Source of the DNA: Branchiostoma floridae
Taxonomy: Eukaryota > Chordata > Leptocardii > Amphioxiformes > Branchiostomatidae
Reading direction: 5' to 3'
Assembly (NCBI RefSeq): GCF_000003815.2
Contig: NC_049985.1
Span: 6,937,177-7,001,176, forward strand
Length of the DNA stretch: 64,000 nucleotides
Made by a program: the position numbers and the translations under genes
Notes under the pieces: generated by a model
Seen by the model: the letters and a program-made list of their open reading frames with translations, nothing else
What the model was told of the DNA's origin: nothing
Databases searched by the model: none
Shown: positions 1 through 9,836 of the stretch, piece after piece
Numbering within the stretch: position 1 is the stretch's first letter
How the letters are laid out: every line of letters starts with the position of its first letter

Positions 1-560
1 CCAATTTCGACAATTAGACCACCAAACCACGGAGCCTGGTAGAGGCTAAGGTGGGCAGGCATGTCTAGTTGATGATTTTTTAGGGGGCTGTGTTTTCTGT
101 TGATTCCATGGAGGCCTTGTGATTAAGGCTGTTGGCTTATCTCAATGTTATGCCCTGGCCAAATAGCACTATATATATATGCACAAAATGACCCAATCGA
201 ACGGACATCTTTATCTGTACATGTGTTTTTAACCATGTATGAGTGATGACATAACGTTATGTTAATAGATTTACGAACAAACCTGAGCTGACACCTTATC
301 TTTACAGAATTATAGTGTATTGGCTCCCCTGATAGTTTGTGTTACTTTGGTGTCGTGTTAATTTGGCAGCATCTTTTAACTTGAAAAAAAAAATTGCCAC
401 TTCAGGCGGGACATTGCCGTTCCTTGGCCCGGTTGCCGTTGCATTTTCGCCTTGAAGGTGTCAGTTGCCAATAATATTGTTCCGCCAACAAACCGCAGAT
501 CCAGTGAGATTCCCCTTTACCAGTTATACGATGAGTAAACAAATACCATTCCCGCTGCAG

Positions 561-3500
561 TCGGGCCCGCACCTAGTTCTGTGAAGTTCCGGAGCGACTG
601 CGCAAGGCTGGTGGTGGTGAACGAGGGCAAGGCCGGGTTGGACTCATTCGGGAACTTCAAAAATCCGCCAGGAACCATCTCGGTGGTGGACTTCGACATA
701 AATAGCTTGGGCGGCGGCACGCTGGCCTCCTACACGATCAACTTTCTCAGATTTGACCACTTGTGAGTAAGAAGTTTAAGTTGTATATGTAACGTATCGT
801 TATTAATCATCGTCCAATTTATTCAAAACTTAAGATGACAAAAATAGGTTGTGCACGATAATTGAATTTAATAGTCTAGGACAGTCCTGTACGGTCAAAC
901 ATGGCACCAAATAGCAGTTACCCAAGCAACTTGATCTGATTTTGGAAACAGTCAGATGTTGAACATTCAGGTAACGTTTATAGCATCCAATACCCTTTGT
1001 CATTGACGATGAGCACAATCTGTTGAAGAGCAGTTTTTTAACCCCAAACCCTTATACATCTTGCTATGTACAACCTCACACTCAGGGTAGACAATCGCGG
1101 CAAAGCCTAACGATATGATATCGTTAGGCTTTGCCGCGATTGTCAACCCTGAGTGTGAGGGTGGCTATGTAACACTTTGCAGTTGCTTGAAAAGTGCTAT
1201 TGGCGTATCTTTATTGATTCAGTGAATGAATGATTGAGTGAGTGTAAATAAGTGACTGAGTGCAGGAGTGAGGGTGAGCAAATAAGGGTGATATGAGATG
1301 AGTGATGAATAAGTGAATTGGTGAGAATTAGGGGTGGGTACCGGTACAGAAATTCAGGTCCAGGTCCGGTTCAGTTTCAGTTCCAGGTTCGTACCTGAAC
1401 CTGATTCAGTATGTGAGAACTTGTGAATGGTCGATACTCAAAAGTCAAAACAATTGTACATTTCTTTACAAAGAAATCTCTTTTGTGGATTATTCGACTC
1501 CCACTGATGTTTTAAAATCCTACAAGGCTAACTGCCTCTGTACTATTGACTTTATAACCTGGCAGAAATCACAATAGACTCTACTCTACTTTGCTCTTGT
1601 TATTTTCCTCGACTGGTAAGCCCCAAAACGTGTGAATGCCTGATCATATAATCTGTTCATTTTCCAATAGGTCCAACATCTGGTCCACTGAATTTTCTCA
1701 GGTGCGTTTTTTTTTTTCTGGACCGGTTTTGTACCGGTACACTGTACCTGTACCGACCCCTAATGAGAACTTATATAATGTACTATGACTTCTGTATCCC
1801 TGCAGGCAGGATGAGTATACAGCCCGGGGAGTTCGCTGGGTGTACCGGGGTGAAGGGACGGGTGTCCCCGGGAGGATGTCTGATGAGCTGGAGCCCGAGG
1901 ACTTCTCTTTCGACGAAACTGAGAACAAGATCTACGTCACCCTTCAGGTGTGCCCCCCTCCCTTCCATGATACAGATTTTACTATCAGTATACTAGCAAT
2001 TACATGTCACAAGTCTCATCTCCTTAAAACTGCAGGTTTTCCACAAACGAGTCTACAAAATGTATATCTAGTGTAATNNNNNNNNNNNNNNNNNNNNNNN
2101 NNNNNNNNNNNNNNNNNNNNNNNNNNNNNNNNNNNNNNNNNNNNNNNNNNNNNNNNNNNNNNNNNNNNNNNNNNNNNGAACAATGCGATAGCCGTGGTAA
2201 ACCTCACCACCCTGATAGTGGACGAGATCTACCCGCTGGGTGCCAAGAACTGGGCAAACTACATGTTGGACCCGAGCGACAAAGATGGCGGTGGGCATAA
2301 ATCAGACAAATTTAGCAAAATATAGAAAGATCTGCCAACATTTTGTATTCACTGCACTCAACTTCAGTTTCTATTACAAAATCATAAAGGCATTCATACT
2401 TAATTACTATGCCTTGTATCATAGCAAGCATACAATTTTTTTTACAACCAATATGCAATTTTTGATGGAATCTGGACTCTGTCTCTCTCAGGAATAAGGA
2501 TGCAGAACTGGCCAATCTTTGGGCTCTACCAGCCTGATGATGTTGTGTCCTTTACTGTGGGATCACGCACGCTTCTCGCCACTGCAAATGAGGGGAACAG
2601 CCGTGAACTGACTGTAGGGGGAGTCGACATCACTGACGAATGGAAAGGAAAAGATTTTATCACAAGTAGGCATGAAGTCATACATGAGTTAAATGATCTC
2701 ATGGCTCAGTAATATATTTATAGTTTGTCGTTATCTCTTCTTGACTGTGAAAATGAGGTTTTGATTAACTTTTTACAACTAGAGAGCATGAATGGCACAT
2801 GGAAAATTGCAAAAACACAGACAATTAGACAGACCAAAAAGTACCCTCCAGTGAATTTATTATTAATAGTAGCCTTTTAAATGGACTGTCTGTCTTGTCT
2901 TATCAACTACTAGTTCTAACAACTCTGAACTGTATACTTCCTGCAAGTCTGAAGTTTAACAATAACTATGGACACATACAAACTTGTAACTACAGACACA
3001 TACCAACACAGATATGCACCAAAATCTCAGTACACCAAGCCAAAACATCTATCCAATTTCTAAACTCAATCAGCTCAATTTTACATTTCTTTCAGATGGT
3101 GCTGTGGCCCCTACTGTACCCCAGACTCTTGTTGCTGCCTTGCAGGATGATGCTCAACTAGGTACGTGACTTTGAACTTAATATAGCCAGTGCATCTAAT
3201 CAGTGCAAGTATTGATAAGATGGGATCAAGAATTGCATGAACCCCTCTCTTACAACCAGGGCCTCAAAACTGCACTTATACCAAGAAAAGGGATGCGCCC
3301 ACACCACAAGGGGGCTCTCAAAAGCAAGCTTACTTTTTCAGTGTTGCTTTCGAAAAGTTATCCTTAGCTGTCAGTAAAAATCATGAATTTTCTTGGTTTC
3401 GTTTCTGTGTTAAGGTGTTCTGAGGTTTAGTAACTACGACGGGAAATCAGCTTCCAATCCTGGCCAATATGAGCAGTTCTACGCTTTTGGGGGCCGAGGA

Positions 3501-6011
3501 TTCTCCCTGTGGAAGGCAAGCGACCTCACACAGGTAAAGTAAAGCATCGTTTCCACTTTTGATGTTTAGGAAATTGGACTCTGTGAAGATTATATGAAAG
3601 TATCTGTTCAGACGTTAAAATCATATATCTTCTACAACCCCGTAATTTGGCTGATTTTGGACTGTTAATTTGTTCAGGAAGAACTAAAATTCATGAAAGT
3701 ATCTGTTCAGACGTTAAAATCATGTATAACATATCAGACTTCTACAACTCCGTAATTTGGATGATTTTAGACCGTTAAATTGTTCAGGAAGAACTAAAAT
3801 TCTTTTCGATCTCTTGACCTTGCTTGTTGTAATATCTGCAGGCCAGCCATAATTTGTACACATATATATTTATGCATCTGCATTGCATCAACATTAATTT
3901 TTTTCACCAGTTTTGGGACAGTGGCGCAGATGTAGAACTCCAGCACACACGTCATCTTCCTCTCATCTTTAACTGTGAGTTTGATGACGCTAACCCCGAT
4001 AAGAGCCCCATGGATGAGAAAGATGAAGCCTCCAAGAAAAAGGTAAGATCTCATGTATACAAATAGCATTAGTAATGAGGCACTGGGTACATCAGTTAGC
4101 TCCCTTGATTTTGGACCAAAGATCACACCTCTGGTGATGTCGTCCATCCAATTTACATGCATATATTACATCAGGGACACTGATAGGAAATTAGGTCAAA
4201 GGTCCCAGAATAGGTTATCTAAAGTTATCTCATTTTGTATCTTTGATTCTTTGTTATATGTCTGTTGCCTTATGGTAGCCAGTGGTAGAATCCATGGGCA
4301 GAATCAGCAAGAATTAAACAAGATATTGAAAATCTAAGCATCTCTCTCAGAGAGATATGAGATCTTCTTCATTGCATTTCTTGGTCATATTGTTTCATTG
4401 CCCCCTCCCCTTTCTTACAAGGGTCCAGAGACAGAATCATTGGTTGTGGCAGAGGTTTACGGGAAGACAGTCATCATCATCGGCAACGAGCGACCTTCAA
4501 GCCTGATGATCTACTCTGTAGATGCTGTTACAGGAATCCCCAGGTCAGTCAGATCAGAACATTACAATCATCCAACCCAATATCTGCTTGAAAATTTCAT
4601 TGAAATCATGCTGTTGTCAGACAATATTTCCTTTTAATCATCAAATTTTCAAAATATAACATTATAGTTAATTGGTCTTGCTCAGGAAGGCCATGATTTT
4701 CATAATAACTTTTTTTTTCAAAACCTTAATCTATATTCCATGAATCTATACGTGTATTGCATGAATCCCGCATCATACAAGCTAAGACTTAGGTCTCAAT
4801 TGGACAGAGGGCCCTGGTGGGCAGTTCACATGCAATTTTTGACATGACCTCTCCATGTCCCTATGAGACACCTTCTGGCTCCCTGGGTATTTTGGGGGCC
4901 TGATTGGGCACTGGGTTGAAATAGACGCCGTGACCTACCCGTGGGGAACACTGAGGGGTACACCCCGGTATCCAGCAGTTCACCGGGACAAATTTGTGGT
5001 TTCAGAGCCCGTCCGAAGCTACCTGATTCCATCTCTTATTTTTGTATGTAGTTTTGAGAGCATCTTCCGGGCAGGGGACATCAGTAAAAACTATGATGAT
5101 GCCTACAACGACCGGAACATTGGAGATCTGGATCCGGAGAGCATGAAGTGAGTATCATATCTAACACAGGAAGGAGGTTTACCTCCAGCAAGGGTTCAGT
5201 TTTCTGTTGTGTTTGGATGGTGGTGTGGTATGTGGTGGCCACTGGGGTTGCAAGCATACACCCCCTAGCAATACTTTCAGGTATTGCAGCATTTTGGGCC
5301 ACATACCATTTCTGAAAGTAGTGTGGTATAATCCATGGACAGCTGGTCAGATTACTGCTAAAGGAATGACCTACAAAATCATATGGGAGGTATTCTCCCA
5401 GCAGAGGTTGAGTTGCGGAGATAAAGTAGTCAGGATTTTTACTGGCTCGCTACTCTCACAATATATGGGAGGGAGATATCTGGGATTGATGAACAGACCA
5501 CAAAGAGAAAACTGTGGATAAGCAATGTCAACAAGGTCACTTTGGATTTGTGCTAATTTTAGATTATAGCATAGAACCTACATTGTGCACCACACATACA
5601 ATGGAACATTTAGTTTAAAGTAGATCTGGATTCTGTCTGGAGTTGGTGATTCACTACAAATCACCCGGACGGAGGCCTGGCGAACCTCTGTCTCGTATCA
5701 GCCATACGGTGATTTACATCATTTACCATGCCCCGGAGAGGAGATAGGCGCCACCATGGGACTAAAAGCCTGTTGAGTCAGCATGACAGTTGTCGTGTTG
5801 CCCCTATGGCTGATTGATCAACCTCCGGCTGATTGAAAAGCTATGGAACTTGTGAGTGAGTGAGTGAGATCCAGACACATTCACATTTTATTTTTCCTTC
5901 CGTGGCCTCAGGTTTGTGCCGGCTGCTGAGAGCCCTGACGGCACCCCCCTCCTGCTGGTGGTCGGCAACCTCAGTGGAACTGTGGCCGTCTACAGGGTGG
6001 TCGACAGCTAG
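561..6011 (+). CDS. MSP130-like glycoprotein (choice-of-anchor I family), 3' ten exons; 5' end off window
   Basis: The exons I read are 561-762, 1806-1947, <2178-2290 (5' edge in the N gap), 2492-2665, 3096-3161, 3415-3533, 3911-4042, 4422-4543, 5052-5147 and 5912-6011 (TAG). All have AG/GT borders and compatible phases, giving about 420 residues. Recognisable segments are VVVNEGKAGLDSFG, GVRWVYRGEG, NNAIAVVNL, QPDDVVSF, LLATANEGNS, YAFGGRGFSLWKASDL, FRAGDISKNYDDAYNDRNIG and the C-terminal VVGNLSGTVAVYRVVDS. These match the beta-propeller-like MSP130 family, first known from sea urchin skeleton-forming cells, and bacterial choice-of-anchor I proteins. The family is secreted or anchored at the cell surface; its biochemical activity is not established. 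The first exon here starts mid-protein (an in-frame stop lies at 536-538), so the signal peptide and N-terminal repeats are upstream. The family call is secure; a role in mineralisation here is only inference. Confidence 0.9.
1071..1163. mobile_element. hairpin MITE, hAT-type (8-bp target duplication)
   Basis: The whole 93 bp is a near-perfect palindrome: arms beginning CAACCTCACACTCAGGGT and, on the other strand, CACCCTCACACTCAGGGT meet at GATATGATATC near 1117. It is flanked by the exact 8-bp direct repeat GCTATGTA (1063-1070 and 1164-1171), the target-site length of hAT transposons. It has no coding capacity. Confidence 0.85.
1329..1762. mobile_element. non-autonomous hAT-like element
   Basis: The ends are TAGGGGTGGGTACCGGTAC and the inverted GTACCGACCCCTA. 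Flanking octamers GTGAGAAT and ATGAGAAC agree at 6 of 8 positions, like an aged 8-bp target duplication. The inside is rich in CCGGTTCAGG/CAGGTCC-type words and has no open frame of note. It resembles the elements at 32057 and 59269. Confidence 0.65.
2078..2177. other. assembly gap (100 N) inside the MSP130-like gene
   Basis: This is a placeholder run of exactly 100 N. It hides the acceptor and, judging from the reading phase, only the first few bases of exon 2178-2290. The true length is unknown. Confidence 0.95.
3594..3802. repeat. tandem duplication, two units of about 100 bp
   Basis: The segment starting ATGAAAGTATCTGTTCAGAC at 3594 recurs at 3693 and both units end GGAAGAACTAAAATTC. They differ by a short insertion and a few substitutions. 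It lies in an MSP130-like intron. Confidence 0.85.
5148..5911 (+). repeat. last MSP130-like intron, made of dispersed repeat pieces
   Basis: The 764-bp intron holds a piece around 5265-5345 that is similar on the opposite strand to 52385-52490 (shared phrases about TATACCACACTGCTTCCAG and CTTTCAGGTATTG). Around 5393-5460 is a relative of the CCAAGCAGAGGTTG element seen at 42376 and 46559. The part at 5640-5830 is GC-rich and structured; I cannot name its family. Confidence 0.4.
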
Positions 6012-7178
6012 GCCTGACAGCAGGAACCAATGGCACACAACAGAGTGGCTGGTGCCTAAATCTCAAGCAAGCAAAGTCGATTCGAAATTAGGAAAGGCCG
6101 ATATAATAAACTTTCAAGTTACAATCATTGAACGTCTGCTGCCATAGTTAATCTACGATAGCAAACAAACAAAACAGAAAATGATATACTCGTCTGTTTA
6201 AAAACAATGAGGACAACTGAAGAGAAGATCTGTTTTCCAGCATACAAACATATACTGTAAGTGCAACACTGAAGTCAGGTGCATGACTACTGTCATTAAT
6301 TTAAGGCACATTTGCCACCACATTTTATACATAACCTGTGTTACTTTATCAGGGATTGATTGGGCCTGGCTAGTGGAAGGGCTGCTAGAAATGTGATTCA
6401 TTCATGCTACTTTAGCACATAGAAGAAGTTTGCTTATATCAAGTACATGATTCCTCATCCAAATGTAGTTCTCTCCACTAACAGCTGGTATTTAACTAAG
6501 GAGGTTCAACAACACATAATCCTGAAAATAACATTGCAAGCAACTAGATATTGTTTACCTTCAAATGATCTAGCCTAACAAACTACTGCCCTGTTCATTC
6601 TTACTGAAACATATGTATGGCAACCATCCCCTCCTGTTCTATCCTGCCACTTGCTTAGTTGTAAGGTTACCAAACACTACAGGGTATTTGTAACTTTTCA
6701 TTGACCTTATTTGTTTGGAACGGAAGAAGAAATGGAGTAAAAACAATGTTTCCCTTGCCTGATAGTAACCATAATAAGTTAATAATACTTACTGGAACTT
6801 AAAAAGATGAGAATGAATGTAAAAGGATAACTTGAACCTCATGTGTATCAACATATCATTACAACTTTTATTTACAATTCAGATGGGATTTCTATTAGAC
6901 GTTTCAGGTTTTAAGTTTATATAGAGTATTGTTGACTTTGTGTTGTATGTTCAAGCAAGCATCCACACTACTTTTTTCACCAAGCATATGAAGAGGCATC
7001 AGGACATCAGAGCACAGTCAACATGGTGGCAGCAGTGGGATATTAGATGGTCCTTTGTTTTGGTTCAGGTCTAAAACTGGTCCACAGGGGTATAGGCTTT
7101 CTGTAATGGTTCAAAGTCATTTTCAAGGCCAGTATTGGTCCAGTGTACGAGTACCAACTTCGTGTTAAGGAATCCCAG
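6012..7178. other. convergent intergenic region and 3' UTRs
   Basis: This lies between the MSP130-like stop and the glutaredoxin stop, which converge. AATAAA on the plus strand (6105) and TTTATT at 6867-6872 (AATAAA on the minus strand) are candidate poly(A) signals for the two genes. No other coding signal is seen. Confidence 0.5.
6105..6110 (+). terminator. polyadenylation signal of the MSP130-like gene
   Basis: A canonical AATAAA lies 94 bp after the TAG stop, a normal distance for a short 3' UTR. The cleavage site itself is not visible. Confidence 0.6.
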
Positions 7179-9481
7179 CTAAGAATCTTCCTGTTTCTTC
7201 AGAATCCCTGCTTCTGTGAGTAATTGCTGAAGTTCTCCTGTTTCATATAGCCTGGCAGTGTCTGTTCCTCCCCCTATACATTTTCCACTGATAAAAACGT
7301 TGGGAACTGTGCTGATACCAGTCAGCTCGCGTAATGCATCCTGTTGGAAGAATCAGAAGAAAAAGATGTAACCGTAAGAATTAAATGCTTCCAGAAGATT
7401 CAAGAGATCTCATCTCAAATGCTGCATATTACTAATTACGGTCAAGAAAATCATTGGTCTGTACAAAGACATCCTAGCGACACTAAAGAAAAGAAAATGT
7501 AAGTGGTACAGCCACGTGTTGGAGGTCATCAGGACTAGCCAAAACTATCATGCAGGAGGGAACCATTGAGTGGGGAAGTAAGTAGGGCCATAGGCAATTT
7601 GGAAAAGATGGGAGGTTGATATCAAATAATGAAAAGGCCACAACTTGAAAGTGAAACATAAAAATCTGAGAGAAAGGTGGAGAAAACTGATTGTCAGATC
7701 TTCTGTAGCTCCCAAAAATTTAGACTGATGGACAGCTGAGAGATGTGTAAATCTCTGGGTGTATGTTAAAGATAAAGTGGGCCACCTCAGACCGAAGATA
7801 CATAATGCACTAGAAATGCAATGGGGCCTTGCTATGGCTTGTGCTTTCACCAAAGCACATGGGGTCATTACCCTTCTCCCTCTGTTGGATACTTTTACAT
7901 ATCAAGGTTTGAAAGCGTTAGCTCAGTCATAAGCCAGCAGCCTAGTGAAAGCTTTTTAGTTATAAAACTCTTTTTGAGACACTGTGAGTAACATGCACTG
8001 GCATAATACCGGTCATAAGCCTTATACCGGTCGATTAAAAATAGTGGAACTTAAAGAGATCTACACATGCAACAATAGTTATTTCTGAGGTATGCACACT
8101 TCAGACATCTAGGTGTCCAATACATAATTTACAAAGCATCGATAACAATGCATTCGAAGACAACAAGGCCAAAAGTTTTCAGGTCATTTTCGGGGCAGGC
8201 GAGCTCGTCGTGGGACAAACACACTGTCACGTTCATCGCCAGATTTGTAGATAATAATCACATGTGCTCTCGGCACAAGATGAGCATGATTCAACAGCAA
8301 TCTTGAATTTCTTTTGGTGACCTACAACTCGTGTAAAAGTGTGAGGAACCGTTGCATTATCGCCCGCGGATCTACGGCTGAATGGGTCAAATTGAACGTA
8401 CGCCGCCATTTTCCCGCCATTTTTAATGCTACGGCCAGCAGTAAAGTTTTACGTCATAGCGGTTGTGACGGACCAAAATTAAATGAAAATTCTTGTCAGT
8501 ATACGCCCATTTTCTCATGACTTTTTGTATGCTCATGCAGATTTTTGTTTTGTGCAACTACTAACAGGAAAGAAAGGAACAACAGAGGATGTATAAAGGA
8601 ACATAGCGGCAGTTAATTGTGCCGTGTTTCGTTCGACCGGTATAGTGCACCCCCTTCCAACCACGCGCCCGTTCTCCGTGCAATTCCGCGGTGTGTTCCA
8701 ATTACGATATTATGTTTTTAGCAGGACCAGAGAGACAAAATAATTTACACAGAAGAAGTGGCAAAGGTAAGCTGTAACAGCAACATGTAACTGGAGAAAA
8801 TGATGCGTTGATCATTTGCCAAATTAGCATTGCTTGAGAAATTGCAGTAAACCGACCGGTATTATACCAATGGATGTTACAAGTGAAATTAGCACTTGAC
8901 TGTTACATAAAGACAATAAGAAGAGGATTTCTGTTGAAAACAACAACAACAAAATAATAACTTCCTTACCTGTACTTGAGGCCCCTCTTCTATGTGGTCC
9001 AGTTCTAAGACCTTGGGTTGTGACACGCCGGCCTCGCTCAACACGTCTTTCGCCATCACACAGAATGGACACGTGGACTTGGAGAACACCATCACACGGT
9101 TGGATGAGATGAGAGACTTCACAAGGCTGACAGGAAAAGAAAGAACTATGCATCATTTTACACTGATAGAAGTTACTCAAGCAGCTGGATATGATTTTGG
9201 AAACAGTGAGACATTTCAATGAGGTCTGAGACGGTTTGAATAATTTTTCTCCGATTGTTTTTGGAAAAGGTTGCATAACGTTATCATGAATGCTGTTAGT
9301 TCACTTTTGAACGTGTTTTCGTTGGGAACCGAGACCTCCCATTTGACAGAGGGACTGCTACACACTTATTTTCATCGCAAAGTAACATTTAGCGTTCAAG
9401 ATGATGTCAAGTAGGACGTAAAACTGTCAAAATCGGTGAAACCAGAAGCGAAACTCACCATCGCACACCGGAGGCCGCCAT
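7179..9481 (-). CDS. GLRX2: glutaredoxin, GLRX2-like dithiol, complete (113 aa)
   Basis: Three coding exons: 9459-9481 (ATG, MAASGVR), 8970-9126 and 7179-7340 (TAG), with GTGAGT and GTAAGG donors and matching phases. The active site CPFC is residues 27-30, preceded by VMVFSKST; the glutathione-binding TVPNVFI holds cis-Pro73, and GGTDT is at 84-88. These define a small dithiol glutaredoxin that uses glutathione to reduce disulfides and protein-glutathione adducts. Residues such as VLELD, DALRELTG and IGGGTDT resemble vertebrate GLRX2 more than GLRX1, but the active site is CPFC rather than the CSYC of mammalian GLRX2. The N-terminus is very short and does not look like a strong mitochondrial presequence, so a cytosolic isoform is likely from this start. 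The ATG sits in the shared promoter interval with COQ2. Confidence 0.92.
7341..8969 (-). other. glutaredoxin intron 2
   Basis: The 1.6-kb intron separates the active-site exon from the cis-Pro exon. Over half is the element at 7988-8880; 7341-7987 is unremarkable AT-rich DNA. Confidence 0.7.
7988..8880. mobile_element. inverted-repeat transposon in glutaredoxin intron 2
   Basis: The left end (GTAACATGCACTGGCATAAT, then ACCGGTC) and the right end read on the other strand (GTAACATCCATTGGTATAAT, then ACCGGTC) match at 24 of 27 positions. The 893-bp interior is CpG-richer than the surrounding intron and has no transposase frame, so it is non-autonomous. I see no convincing target duplication, so the superfamily is undecided. 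Confidence 0.7.
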
Positions 9482-9836
9482 TTTGAGGTGAAAGGTGAAA
9501 GGGCAGGGGTCATTAGTATAGGTAGGAGGGGCGTGGGTCTCGGTCGTGGGGACAAGACAGGACAGGACAGGAGTCGTCCAGAGTTGATATCGATAACTGT
9601 TAGGTGTGTGTGTGTGTGTGCGCGCGCGCGCATGTGTGTGTGTGCGTGTGCGTGCATGCTTATGTGTGTGTGTTAGGTGTGTGCATATGTTTGTGTGTAT
9701 GTCTGTCTGTGTCTGTGTGTCAGATTGACTCTGCAATTGTCATTATCAATAAAACACTTTAAAAAGCAGGTTGCCAACCAGACAATGAACATAACATGCA
9801 AATTATGCTTGATGTTTCTTTCAGGTAACCTTGACC
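9482..9836. promoter_or_regulatory. bidirectional promoter interval between glutaredoxin and COQ2
   Basis: The two start codons are 355 bp apart and point away from each other. The interval includes a GC-rich part (9500-9590) next to the glutaredoxin start, a long TG/CG tract (about 9604-9720), and a likely splice acceptor, TTTCTTTCAG ending at 9824, just before the COQ2 ATG. This implies a COQ2 5' UTR intron. No TATA box is obvious. Confidence 0.55.
9604..9722. repeat. TG/CG-rich microsatellite
   Basis: An imperfect (TG)n tract with an alternating CGCGCGCGCG core, then TGTGTCTG-type repeats, between the two divergent genes. Alternating purine-pyrimidine DNA of this kind can adopt Z-form; whether it does here is unknown. 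Confidence 0.9.

Larger units (their letters stand above)
763..1805 (+). other. MSP130-like intron carrying two mobile elements
   Basis: The donor is GTGAGT at 763 and the acceptor is CAG ending at 1805. The intron holds a 93-bp hairpin element (1071-1163) and a 434-bp hAT-like element (1329-1762). The rest is AT-rich with no coding signal. Confidence 0.7.

Noticed and set aside
1-560. First MSP130 coding exon with an ATG at 531
   Set aside because: That ATG is out of frame with the conserved exon, and a good acceptor (CCGCTGCAG ending at 560) shows that the exon begins mid-protein.
9455-9736. Open frames of Thr/His or Cys/Val repeats
   Set aside because: They are produced by the TG/CG microsatellite in all frames.
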